Below, piece by piece: positions 1-8,600 of a stretch of DNA of 64,000 bases (the stretch's first letter is position 1; each line of letters starts with the position of its first letter). Made by a program: the position numbers and the translations under genes. The notes beneath the pieces were generated by a model that saw nothing but the letters and a program-made list of their open reading frames with translations, did not search any database and was not told the origin of the DNA. Location of the stretch: positions 186,001 to 250,000 of the forward strand of contig NZ_QHKZ01000005.1 of NCBI RefSeq assembly GCF_003194585.1. The letters run 5' to 3'. Source of the stretch: Nocardioides daejeonensis. GTDB taxonomy: Bacteria; Actinomycetota; Actinomycetes; Propionibacteriales; Nocardioidaceae.

Positions 1-850
1 GTTTCGCGCAGGTGACGTCGGAGTGTCCCTCGGTGAGCATCCGGATCAGCATGGCTCGCTGCTCCTCGGCGATGCCCTTCATCAGGTCGGAGTCGCGGCT
101 GGTGAAGGGGCGGCCGCGCTCCCAGGAGCGCTCGAAGATATCCACGAGGTACGCGATGAGACCGCTGTCGCGGATCGCCAGAGCCATGCCCAGGTTGTCG
201 CCGTGCGGGATGACGGCCACCGAACGGTCGACCACGATGAGCCGGTTGAAGAACTCGTCCAGCGTGCGTACCTCGGCGCCGACGGCGGTCACCTCGGCCA
301 CGTAGGCGCGTGTGGCCCTGTTGCGGCGCGCCGCGTGCTGGTAGATGGTGCGCATGCTCACCCCGCGGCGTACCGCGTCGACGTCGCGGGCCGCGGCCAC
401 CTTGAGGGTGGACGCCTTGCGGCCCGCCTGCGGTTGGGCAGTGAGAAGCTCGGTCTGCGCGCTGGGTACGACGGCAGCCAGGAACTGCTCGATCTCCTCG
501 CCCCGGAGCTCGCTGATCTGGCCGCTGTGGGTGGAGGGGGAGCGGCGATACGCCTGGCCGAGGCCGTCGAAGACCCGTGCCCAGGCGCTGGACTCCTCGA
601 TGAGCTCCGCGCCGCGCATGCTCAGCGGTGAGACAACCTGGGTCTGCACCGACTGCGGGTCGACCACCACGTAGCGGTCGTCCTCCTGCCGGATCAGTCC
701 GGTGTCGGTGAGCAGCTGAACGGCATCGTGGTTGTCGCGGATCAGCGGGTCTGTGCGCGACACCCCGCCGCGGTTCGCGATCTCCTCGAAGAGCGGTGAC
801 GCCGACTCCTCGAAGAACTGCCGTCGGCCGTCCGAGGCCCATGCATCCAC
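1..850 (-). CDS. LuxR-family regulator with TrmB-like N-terminus, 3' end cut by window edge
   Basis: The 283 codons present read as a winged-helix start (residues about 15-60, including FFEESASPLFEEIANRGG and AVQLLTDTGLI), a coiled middle with a sensor-like domain (about 150-235, RLIVVDRSVAVIPHGDN), and the segment leading into a C-terminal helix-turn-helix (MLIRMLTEGHSDVTCAK), where the window ends. This order matches the TrmB/LuxR helix-turn-helix regulators common in Streptomyces and Nocardioides, whose last 40-50 residues are the GerE/LuxR DNA-binding domain. That domain is therefore inferred, not seen. The GTG start at 850 is preferred because GGTGGGA lies just upstream. An in-frame ATG at 880 would add ten residues. 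Ligand and targets are unknown. Confidence 0.72.
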   Translation of the reverse strand, partial: MDAWASDGRRQFFEESASPLFEEIANRGGVSRTDPLIRDNHDAVQLLTDTGLIRQEDDRYVVVDPQSVQTQVVSPLSMRGAELIEESSAWARVFDGLGQAYRRSPSTHSGQISELRGEEIEQFLAAVVPSAQTELLTAQPQAGRKASTLKVAAARDVDAVRRGVSMRTIYQHAARRNRATRAYVAEVTAVGAEVRTLDEFFNRLIVVDRSVAVIPHGDNLGMALAIRDSGLIAYLVDIFERSWERGRPFTSRDSDLMKGIAEEQRAMLIRMLTEGHSDVTCAK

Positions 851-935
851 GGTGATCCCACCTTCCGTCCCCCTTTCCATCCCCCCGAATGTGGCACCAG
901 TATGCCCGGTGGTCGGTGCCCGTTCCGGCCTCGAT

Positions 936-964
936 TTCGACACGCGGTGCGGATCGGCTATTCT
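936..964 (+). promoter_or_regulatory. promoter of tRNA-Arg
   Basis: TTCGAC (936-941) and TATTCT (959-964) are separated by 17 bp, which places the transcription start near 971, about 13 nt before the mature tRNA. The match to sigma-70-type -35/-10 boxes is moderate. Confidence 0.45.
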
Positions 965-983
965 CTTCAAGTCCTCGTGACGG

Positions 984-1056
984 GCGCCTGTAGCTCAACG
1001 GATAGAGCATCTGACTACGGATCAGAAGGTTTGGGGTTCGAATCCCTACAGGCGCG
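984..1056 (+). tRNA. tRNA-Arg (anticodon ACG)
   Basis: A full cloverleaf can be folded. The acceptor stem is GCGCCTG (984-990) with CAGGCGC (1049-1055) and discriminator G1056. The anticodon stem is TCTGA/TCAGA (1010-1014/1022-1026) around loop CTACGGA with anticodon ACG at 1017-1019. The T-arm contains GGTTCGAATCC. The 3' CCA is not encoded. A34 would be edited to inosine to read CGU/CGC/CGA Arg codons. Confidence 0.96.
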
Positions 1057-1062
1057 CAGGTG

Positions 1063-1089
1063 GCCCCCAACGACTCAGTCGGTGGGGGC
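1063..1089. terminator. hairpin terminator shared by tRNA-Arg and the convergent tetR
   Basis: GCCCCCAACGACT pairs with AGTCGGTGGGGGC with one mismatch, followed on the + strand by CTTTCT. The tetR stop codon (1075-1077) lies inside the hairpin, so the same structure ends both convergent transcripts. Confidence 0.6.
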
Positions 1090-1713
1090 TTTCTCGTACG
1101 TCGGCACTCGGCTGCTCGAGCGCACCGCGTGGTCGAGGCGCTCGGCCAGGGCGAGGAGGCGGTCGTCGGTGGCGTTGGTCGGGTCGCTGAGGCGCAGCTG
1201 CAGAAGCTCGCGCCCGGCGGCCTGAAGGACTCGCGCGCTGTACTCGGGGTCAGGCATGGCGGGGTCGATACCCAGTAGCGCGGAGGCGAGCTGTGCGCGC
1301 ACCCGTTCCTCCGAGGCCAGCATCCGCTGGTGGAGCTCGGGTGGCGCCCCCTCGGGCGGGAAGAGGAAGAGGCGCCAGGTCTCGGGGTGTGCGTCGACGG
1401 CGTGCAGGACGCCCATGAAGATGCCACCCAGGGAGAGTTGTGGCGCAGGGGTGCGAAGCGCTGCGGCAAGCACGTCGGCGAAGTGCTCGGCTGCACGCTG
1501 GGTCTCGCGGTCGATCAGGGCGACGAAGAGTCCGGCCAGGTCGCCGAACTGCTGGTAGATGACCGTGCGGCTCACGCCGCTCTCTGTCGCGACCCGCTTC
1601 AGGGTCGCAGCGTGGAAGCCCTCGCGGGAGGCGATCTGCTGCGTCACGTCGAGGATCTGCGTTCGCCGGTCCTCGGCGCGCATCCGGGTGCGGCGAGGTT
1701 CGTCAGGCGACAT
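1075..1713 (-). CDS. TetR-family transcriptional regulator
   Basis: This 212-residue protein has a typical TetR N-terminal helix-turn-helix (about residues 15-60: RTQILDVTQQIASREGF, then LKRVATESGVSRTVIYQQFG) and a helical C-terminal ligand domain. It is divergent from the mpaB-like oxygenase at 1781 and shares a 67-bp promoter region containing CTAAC/GTTAG half-sites, so it most likely represses that gene and itself. The ATG at 1713 is supported by TAGACT located 7 nt upstream on the minus strand, which suggests a leaderless mRNA. The ligand cannot be read from the sequence. Confidence 0.85.
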   Translation of the reverse strand: MSPDEPRRTRMRAEDRRTQILDVTQQIASREGFHAATLKRVATESGVSRTVIYQQFGDLAGLFVALIDRETQRAAEHFADVLAAALRTPAPQLSLGGIFMGVLHAVDAHPETWRLFLFPPEGAPPELHQRMLASEERVRAQLASALLGIDPAMPDPEYSARVLQAAGRELLQLRLSDPTNATDDRLLALAERLDHAVRSSSRVPTYEKAPTD

Positions 1714-1723
1714 GCTTGACAGT

Positions 1724-1771
1724 CTAACTTACAGAGTGCAAGATCTTGTCAACTAACATAATGAAAGTTAG
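1724..1771. promoter_or_regulatory. divergent promoter/operator, tetR and mpaB-like gene
   Basis: CTAACTT (1724-1730) is mirrored by AAGTTAG (1765-1771). An inner pair CTAAC (1753-1757) and GTTAG (1767-1771) is spaced by 9 bp. The inner palindrome covers CATAAT (1757-1762), the likely -10 of the + strand gene. The minus-strand -10 is TAGACT (1726-1721). The arrangement fits TetR autorepression and repression of the divergent gene. The role is inferred. Confidence 0.5.
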
Positions 1772-1780
1772 GCGGATCGG

Positions 1781-3133
1781 ATGTCTCACCACCCAGCGCT
1801 CGCCGAGCTCGTCCACCGTCAGGGTGAGCAGCAGCCGACGATGTACGGCCAGATCGACTTCGACGTGGCGCCGTACCGCCTCGCGCTGCGCCACGATGAC
1901 CTCTCCGCGCTGCCCGACTGGCTGGGCGTCGATCGCGACGAGTTGCTTGCTGACGAGACGGTCGTCGAGCTCTTCGCAACGACCACGATGCTGGGGGACA
2001 CGGTCGCCGATCCCTACGCGGCGCTGTTGTCGGAGCACTCCCTCAAGCACCTGGTCGACATGCTGGTGCGCGCCTGCCAGGGCGGGATCGAGTCGGTTCC
2101 CGAGGCTCCGCCCGAGCTGCGCGCGTTCATTGCGGCGATGGAGCAGAAGCCGGCCTGGCTCGACATGGGGATGGTGGAGAAGGGCGCACGCGCGGCCCGG
2201 GTCCAGGCGGCGCTTCTTGCGCCGTTCATCACGCGGGGTGCCTTCGTGGCGACGTTCATGAACACCTACGCCGCGCTTCCGATGGCGCTGACCGGTGCAC
2301 TCACCGGCGCCCGCGCGGCGCATCGGGTGAACGAGACGACGAGCTTCTTCGCGGTCACCACCCAGCCGGGAGCACTGGACCGCCACGGACCCGGCTTCCA
2401 GGCCGCAGCGATGGTTCGGCTCATGCACTCCATGGTGCGCTTCCACGCACTCACCCGTTCCGAGCGCTGGGACCCAGCCGTGTACGGCGTCCCGGTGCCG
2501 CAGGTTGACCAGCTGCCGGCCAACTACATCACCACCTTCTTGCTGGCGCACCGTGTGCTTCGCTCGGGACGAACGTACTTCACCAGCACGGAGCGGGCGA
2601 TGGTCGAGTTCGCGCGCTATCGCGGATTCCTGCTCGGACTCCCGGAGGAGTTGCTGCCCACGGAGCCGGAGCAGATCGTGCAGGTGTTCTACACCTGGGG
2701 CGCGCTGCTGCGCGGCGGCTTCGACGACGAGACCTGCGGTCAGTTGGTGCGCTCGACGATGGCGGCCTATCTGCGTCCCACTCGTTCCTGGCCCGACCGG
2801 ATCGCCGACGAGGTGGAGAAGAGCTACAGCAAGGCCTTCTTCCTGCGGGCCTTCGCCGGCGGCAAGACCGCTGTCGCGCACGAGATGGGCGTCGACTTCG
2901 GGCGGGCCGACGTCGCAAGGATCGCGGCCACCGCACCGTTCGTCCTGGGGCGATACATCGCGGTCGGCCAGGCCCGGCGGGTCCCGGTGCTCCGCAAAAG
3001 TGTCGATGCCTATCTGGTGCGGATGGTGGAGCGCCGCTTGCGCCAGTACGGAAAGGCGGAGTACACCACGGACGGGTCGTCGTACGCCGATGCGCAGCGC
3101 CCACACGCCCCCGCCCGCGGGACCACTGTGTGA
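1781..3133 (+). CDS. oxygenase MpaB / latex-clearing-protein family (DUF2236)
   Basis: This 450-residue soluble protein of the MpaB/Lcp heme-oxygenase family is predicted to catalyse oxidative cleavage or oxygenation of a hydrophobic substrate. Characterised members cleave rubber (Lcp) or a terpenoid side chain (MpaB'). The family core is the helix MVRLMHSMVRFHAL (about residues 211-224), whose Arg213 and His216 occupy the conserved R-x-x-H positions used for heme binding. No signal peptide is visible, unlike secreted Lcp, so it probably acts in the cytoplasm. Start ATG 1781 follows a weak AGGCGG. It is divergent from and probably controlled by the TetR gene. The substrate is unknown. Confidence 0.75.
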   Translation: MSHHPALAELVHRQGEQQPTMYGQIDFDVAPYRLALRHDDLSALPDWLGVDRDELLADETVVELFATTTMLGDTVADPYAALLSEHSLKHLVDMLVRACQGGIESVPEAPPELRAFIAAMEQKPAWLDMGMVEKGARAARVQAALLAPFITRGAFVATFMNTYAALPMALTGALTGARAAHRVNETTSFFAVTTQPGALDRHGPGFQAAAMVRLMHSMVRFHALTRSERWDPAVYGVPVPQVDQLPANYITTFLLAHRVLRSGRTYFTSTERAMVEFARYRGFLLGLPEELLPTEPEQIVQVFYTWGALLRGGFDDETCGQLVRSTMAAYLRPTRSWPDRIADEVEKSYSKAFFLRAFAGGKTAVAHEMGVDFGRADVARIAATAPFVLGRYIAVGQARRVPVLRKSVDAYLVRMVERRLRQYGKAEYTTDGSSYADAQRPHAPARGTTV

Positions 3134-3140
3134 CGTTTCT

Positions 3141-3204
3141 TGGCACTTGTGTGCCGTAGCTACGCACACCAAGTGCCAGTTTCCCCGCCCGGGCGGGGAA
3201 ACTG
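3141..3204. terminator. two abutting long palindromes between convergent genes
   Basis: The first (3141-3178) folds into an almost perfect hairpin centred on CGTAGCTACG, with single-base bulges at C3154 and C3170. The second (3177-3204) is a perfect 28-bp palindrome with arms CAGTTTCCCCGCCC and GGGCGGGGAAACTG. Neither has a T-run. The position between convergent stops fits a bidirectional terminator, although the perfection of the second is more than termination requires. Confidence 0.6.
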
Positions 3205-3210
3205 ACGGAG

Positions 3211-3996
3211 CTAGCGCGGAGCGGCGAGGAAGCGGTTCACCTCGCGGAGGAGGCGGCCGGGGGTGACTTGGGCGGCGGCGAAGAGCGCCTTGGCCTGAAG
3301 GCCGACGGCGCGGTGGACGCCGGCGAAGCGGAGGGGGCTGGTGGCGGTGACGAAGACGTCGTCGGCGACGTCGTCGGCGGTGAGCTTGATGCCGAGGGTG
3401 TCGGTGCTGCGGGTGTGCATGCCGTCGGTCATCGCGGTGGCGACGAAGAGCGGCCACAGTGCGCGCACCGTGATGTCGTGCTCACGCCACTCCAGGTCGA
3501 GTGCCTCGGTGAGGCCGCGCACCGCGAACTTGGTGGCGGAGTACGTCGCCAGCTCCGGTTGCCCGTAGATCGCGGAGGCGGAAGCCAGGTTGATCACCCG
3601 GGCGCCGGGGGTGTCACGTAGGTAGGGGAAGGCGGTGTGGCAGCCGTTCAGGACGCCGCCGACGTTGATCTGAACCATCCGCTGCTGGCGGGCCAGGTCG
3701 ATCGTCTCGAACCGCCCCGACGCGAGGACGCCGGCGTTGTTGACCAGCACGTCGAGGCGGCCATCGGTGAGACCGGCGAACCCGTCCAGTGCGGCGCGCC
3801 ACGCGTCGGCGTCGGTCACGTCGAGGTGGCCGACGTGCACCTGCCCGCCCGCCTCGCCCGCCAAGCTCGCCAGACCGGCCTCGTCGACGTCGAAGGCACC
3901 GACGGTGAAGCCGGCCCGGGCGAACCTGAGCACGGTGGCGCGGCCGATGCCTGCCGCGGCGCCGGTGATGAGCACGGTGGAGCGCGGTGTAGCCAA
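3211..3996 (-). CDS. short-chain dehydrogenase/reductase (SDR)
   Basis: This is a classical SDR of 261 residues, an NAD(P)H-dependent oxidoreductase of unknown substrate. Visible signatures are the Rossmann glycine motif TGAAAGIG (about 10-17), an acidic residue after beta-2 (AFDVDEAG, favouring NAD), NNAG (about 90), the catalytic Ser in LASASA and YSATK (about 151-155). The longer open frame continues upstream without an in-frame ATG/GTG that has an SD. TTG at 3996 has GGAGGT 4-5 nt upstream and begins exactly where family members begin, so a TTG start is chosen. The gene converges on the mpaB-like gene across the double palindrome. Confidence 0.85.
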   Translation of the reverse strand: MATPRSTVLITGAAAGIGRATVLRFARAGFTVGAFDVDEAGLASLAGEAGGQVHVGHLDVTDADAWRAALDGFAGLTDGRLDVLVNNAGVLASGRFETIDLARQQRMVQINVGGVLNGCHTAFPYLRDTPGARVINLASASAIYGQPELATYSATKFAVRGLTEALDLEWREHDITVRALWPLFVATAMTDGMHTRSTDTLGIKLTADDVADDVFVTATSPLRFAGVHRAVGLQAKALFAAAQVTPGRLLREVNRFLAAPR

Positions 3997-4070
3997 GGGG
4001 ACCTCCGTCGGATGCGCTGGACAGCGCCTCAGTCTCGCAGCCGACGTCGGTCTCCGCAGCGTGGCCGCTG

Positions 4071-4679
4071 TCACTCCTGGAGGTCGGTGGCCTCGACCTC
4101 GTCGTCGTCCTCCTCGCGGCGACTGCGCACCACGGCGACGGCCGCGAGTCCGGCGGTGACCACCGCCACGCCACCGATCGTCCAGACGGCCCATGCCGGG
4201 AAGTCGCTCTGATCCTGGTCGGAGAGCGCCTTCTCCTTGGTGGGCTCAGCGAGGGCGGAGACGTCGCAGCCGAGGGTCTCAGGGGTGCTGCCGCCCTCCT
4301 TGACCGTGAACTGGTAGCTGCCACGCACCACGTGCTCGTCGGCGCTGGTCACCTCGTAGCGGACGGTGTGGACGCCGGGCTCGAGCTCGGCGACCCGGGC
4401 ACAGACGACGCTGCCGTCGGTCGCGGCCGGCTGTGCGTCGCTCACCGGGACCGGCTTCTCGTCCTTGTCGAGGACGGCGACCTCCAGCGAGCCCCCCACC
4501 TCCTCGCCGAACTTCAAGGCGATGAGGTTGGTGTCGGTGCCGACCTCCTCACGGACCGCGGGTCCGGAGTTGACCAGCGTGGTGTGGGCCCAGGCGGGCG
4601 CGGCCAGGCCAACGAGGGTGAGCGCGGCGGCGACTGGGAGGGCGCGCAGGGAGGTACGACGGAACGCAGGCATACTCAT
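4071..4679 (-). CDS. CopC-domain copper-binding protein, membrane-anchored
   Basis: This 202-residue protein has a cleavable signal peptide ending AWA|H, so the mature protein would begin with His, the usual Cu(II) ligand of CopC/PcoC. The CopC fold follows (HTTLVNSGPA; SADEHVVRGSYQFTV, the second conserved His region). After a linker there is one C-terminal transmembrane helix (about 165-190) with a basic stop-transfer and an acidic cytoplasmic tail. The role is copper binding on the outer face of the membrane. No copD or DUF1775/YcnI partner lies nearby. ATG 4679 is favoured over ATG 4688 because CAGAAT sits 7 nt upstream, as expected for a leaderless transcript. Confidence 0.8.
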   Translation of the reverse strand: MSMPAFRRTSLRALPVAAALTLVGLAAPAWAHTTLVNSGPAVREEVGTDTNLIALKFGEEVGGSLEVAVLDKDEKPVPVSDAQPAATDGSVVCARVAELEPGVHTVRYEVTSADEHVVRGSYQFTVKEGGSTPETLGCDVSALAEPTKEKALSDQDQSDFPAWAVWTIGGVAVVTAGLAAVAVVRSRREEDDDEVEATDLQE

Positions 4680-4737
4680 GGCATCCATTCTGCCGAGGGG
4701 GTGGGTGGAGGAATCGCGTGCGTGGCTCCCCTCCAGG

Positions 4738-5508
4738 TCAGGCGGCCTGCGCGGGGTCGGGTGCCTGCCCTCCGAGCAGCTCGCGCAGCGTCGCGCCGAC
4801 GGGGTAGTCGGCCAGCACGGGACGTCGGTCGGGGAGGGGATCGCCCTCGATCAGGGCGTTGAGCCGCTCACAGGCAGCGGTGACCACCTGTCGGTGCGCG
4901 GTGGAGACGTCCTTGCTCATGTCGAAGAACATCGCCATGAGCACGACGTCGTCGCGCCGAACCATCGTGACGGCGAAGGAGATCGGCAGCTCGATCCCCT
5001 TGGCCGTGGCTGTGCCGGTGGCCGAGATGGTCAGCTGCTGGTCGGCGCCCGGTGCCCAGGTCTCGTCGTCGTTGGCGACGTCGAACTGCCAACGCATACC
5101 GTCGCCGTCGGTGGTGTCGACCCGCGCACAGTCCTCGGTGAGCTCGATGACCTTGTCGAAGACGTGCGCGGCGCGCTCTCCATCGCCTGTGTCCGTCAGG
5201 CTCTCCACGACCGACGGCATCTGGGGCTCCTCCGTGGCGCGGAACTCGATCTCAGGACCGTCGTCTCCGCTGTCGTCGCCCGCCCCGAACGGCCCCAGGT
5301 CGAAGAGACAGCCGAAGTCAGGGCCCGCGCCGTCCGTGTCCTCCGCGTCGTCGGGCGCCACCTCGAACGCTGGCCCGAGGTCGTCGACGGCGAGAAGGGC
5401 AGGCTCGAGCCAGGCCTGGTCGACCGGCCGGTCGTCTCCCGAGCACGCCGCCGACGAGGCGGCCAGGGCGAGGCCGATCAGGGCCTGGGCGAGACGTCGA
5501 CGAAGCAT
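4738..5508 (-). CDS. secreted lipoprotein of unknown function
   Basis: This 256-residue protein has a signal peptide and lipobox ASSAAC (Cys about 22), so it is predicted to be a lipoprotein on the outer face of the cell membrane. The mature part is acidic, with two central Cys (CLFDL and EDCARV) that could pair. The pattern of a small beta-rich domain with one disulfide resembles PknH-type sensor lipoproteins of actinobacteria, but I cannot assign a family with confidence. Start ATG 5508 has TAGCGT 6 nt upstream and no SD, a leaderless pattern. It is divergent from recC. Confidence 0.7.
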   Translation of the reverse strand: MLRRRLAQALIGLALAASSAACSGDDRPVDQAWLEPALLAVDDLGPAFEVAPDDAEDTDGAGPDFGCLFDLGPFGAGDDSGDDGPEIEFRATEEPQMPSVVESLTDTGDGERAAHVFDKVIELTEDCARVDTTDGDGMRWQFDVANDDETWAPGADQQLTISATGTATAKGIELPISFAVTMVRRDDVVLMAMFFDMSKDVSTAHRQVVTAACERLNALIEGDPLPDRRPVLADYPVGATLRELLGGQAPDPAQAA

Positions 5509-5514
5509 GGCGGC

Positions 5515-5623
5515 ACGCTACTCCGGGGGTACGACGGCGCCCCGGTTCGTGGCGGCGGCCCACGGACCGAGATGGCGGGGAACCGGGGCGGAGCACCCAA
5601 ACGTCGGTGCCGCCGGGTATACC
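5515..5623. promoter_or_regulatory. divergent promoters (lipoprotein / recC) with inverted repeat
   Basis: The minus-strand -10 TAGCGT (5520-5515) and the plus-strand -10-like TATACC (5618-5623, 7 nt before the recC ATG) face away from each other. Between them are perfect 11-bp inverted arms CGCCCCGGTTC (5538-5548) and GAACCGGGGCG (5580-5590), separated by 31 bp. Their role, binding site or transcript structure, is unknown. Confidence 0.4.
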
Positions 5624-5630
5624 TCGACCC

Positions 5631-8600
5631 ATGGCCTTGCACATCCATCGCGCGGAGCGCACCGACCGGTTGGCGGACGGGTTGGCCGCGTTGCTGAGCT
5701 CGCCGTTGCCCGACCCGTTCGCCGACGAGGTCGTCGCGGTGCCGCAGCGCGGCGTGGAGCGGTGGCTGGGGCAACGGCTCGCGCACCGGCTCGGCGTGGG
5801 GCCTCGCGGCGGGGACGGAGTCTGTGCGGGCGTTCGCTTCGTGTCGCCGTACTCGCTGGTGGCGATGCTTCACGGTGTCGACCGTGACGACCCCTGGGGC
5901 CCGGACCAGTTGGTGTGGCCGGTGTTGCGTGTGATCGACGCGGCGATGGAGGAGGAATGGGCCCACACCCTCGCGGCGCACCTGGGGCACGGTCATCGGG
6001 GGGCCGAGGCGGAGGTCCGTGGCAATCGTCGCTACTCGGTCGCGCGCCGGCTTGCTGGGCTTCTCGCCGCAGCGGCGGTGCAACGGCCGGAGATGCTCAG
6101 CGACTGGGCTGCGGGCCGGGCCACCGACGGCGCCGGCCGGCCGCTGCCCGACGACCTGGCCTGGCAGCCCGAGCTCTGGCGCCGTGTGGTCGACGAGGTC
6201 GACCAGCCTCCGCCCGACGTCCGGATGACGCGGACGATCGATCGCCTTGCTACGGGCGGCGACGATCTCGATCTCCCGGCACGTCTCTCCCTCTTCGGGC
6301 ACACCCGTCTCGCCCGCAGTGAGGTGCGGGTGCTCGCTGCCCTCGGGCAGGTCCGCGACGTGCATCTCTGGCTGCCCCAGCCCTCCGGACGCCTCTGGGA
6401 CGCCTTGGCTGAGCTGAGCGCAGAGGGGCCGGTACCGCGCCCCGACGACCCCAGCGCTCCCTACGTCCGGCACCCGCTGCTGGCCAGCCTGGGACGAGAC
6501 GCACGCGAGCTGCAGCGGGCCTTCGCCGAGGTCGAGTTCGTCGACCACGTCGTGGCGTTGGAGCTACCGGCGCCGACGACCCTCCTGGAGCGGCTCCAGG
6601 CGGACATCCGGGCCAACCGGGAGCCGCGACCCGGCCCGGCGGAGCCACGGGACGACTCACTGCGGGTGCATGCGTGCCACGGTCCGGCACGGCAGATCGA
6701 GGTGCTTCGAGAGGTGCTGGTCGGCCTGCTCGCCGACGACCCGACGCTCGAGCCGCGCGACGTCCTGGTGATGTGCCCGGACATCGAGACCTATGCGCCT
6801 CTGATCCAGGCAGGCTTCGGGCTTGCCGGCGTCGTCGACGAGCCCGGTGTGGAGAGTCACCCGGCTCATCAGCTCCGCGTGCGCTTGGCCGACCGCTCCT
6901 TGGCCGCGACGAATCCGCTGCTGACCGTCGCTGCCCGCCTCGTCGAGCTGGCTGGCGGGCGGGTCACGGCCACCGAGGTGCTCGACCTGCTGGCCAGCCC
7001 TGCGGTCGCGGACCGCTTCCGTCTCACGACCGATGACCATGCGCGTATCGCGCGCTGGGTCGCCGACGCAGGTGTCCGCTGGGGCATCGACGCCGTAGGC
7101 CGCGCCGACTACCGGCTGGACGGGTTCACGCAGAACACCTGGCGGTCGGGGCTCGACCGGATCCTCGTCGGGGTGGCCCTGGCCGAGGACGACCACGGGC
7201 GGCTCGGCTCGGCGTTGCCGCTCGACGACGTCTCCTCGGGCGACATCGACCTGGTGGGCCGCCTCGCGGAGTACCTCGATCGGGTCGCCTCGGCCCTGGA
7301 TGCGCTGCACACCGCGCGCACGGTCCCGGAATGGGTGGCCGCTCTGCAGGAGGCGGTCGGTGCGCTGACGCGGGTGTCCGCCGACCAGGTCTGGCAGACC
7401 GCCCAGCTCGAGCGGGAGCTCGCCTCGGTGCGCGAGGCGGTGAGCGCCCAGTCCACCGAGCTTCGCCTGACCGACGTACGCGCGCTGCTTCAGCACCGCT
7501 TGGCGGGACGGCCGACCCGAGCCAACTTCCGCACCGGCACGCTCACCGTCTCCACCATGGTGCCGATGCGTTCGGTTCCGCACCGGGTGATCTGTCTGGT
7601 GGGGCTCGACGACGGGCAGTTCCCACGGGTCGGTGCCCTCGATGGCGACGATGTCTTGGGCCGAGCACCGCTCACCGGGGAGCGCGATGTGCGCAGTGAA
7701 GACAGGCAGTTGCTGCTCGACGCAGTCCTGGCAGCCACCGAGAAGCTGGTGGTCACCTACAGTGGCGCCAACGAGCACACGGGTGCTCCGAGACCGCCTG
7801 CCGTGCCGGTAGGGGAGCTGCTTGACGCAGCCGCGCGGACCGCACCGGAGGCGCAGGTGCTGGTGCGCCATCCGCTCCAGTCCTTCGACCCACGCAACCT
7901 CACTGCCGGTCTGGTGCCTGGCCGCGCCGAGCCGTTCAGCTTCGACGTCTCCGCTCTCGCGGGGGCCCGCATCGCCCTCGCCGAGCGCACGCCTCGGCCC
8001 CCGCTGTTGGTCAAGCCGCTGCCCGCCCAGCCCACGGGCGACGTCTCGCTCGACGAGCTCATCGCCTTTCACACCCACCCGGTGCGGGAGTTCCTGCGGC
8101 ACCGTCTCGATGTCGCCACCTCCCGCGAGGCGGAGCTGCTCGACGACGCGATCCCGGTCGAGCTCGATGCGCTCGCCACGTGGGGAGTGGGGGACCGGCT
8201 CCTGCGGGCGGTGCTCGACGGACGCGATCCGATGCCGAGCATGCTCGACGAGCAGTTGCGCGGCATGCTGCCACCTCGTCAGCTCGGGATCCGCACGCTG
8301 CGCCAGGTGGTCGCCAATGTCCAGGGGATCGTCGATGGCACCTCTGCGCTGCGCAGCCCGGAGGCTCGCGCGGTCGACATCGACGTCGATCTCGGCGACG
8401 GCCGGCGGCTGACCGGCACTGTGACAGGGGTGCGTGGCCATCAGCGCCTGGTCGTCGGCTACTCCGGCGTGCGGGCCAGGCAGCGGCTGGAGAACTGGAT
8501 CAGCCTGTTGGCGCTGTCGGCAACCCATCCCGACGACCACTGGACGGCTCTGGTCGTCGGCAAGGGCAAGGGTGCGCCGGCGCGCAGCCTGGCGGGCCCG

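Noticed and set aside
1724..3457. 577-residue antisense frame over the mpaB-like gene
   Set aside because: Low-complexity Arg/His-rich start and no conserved motifs; explained as a shadow of the oxygenase gene.
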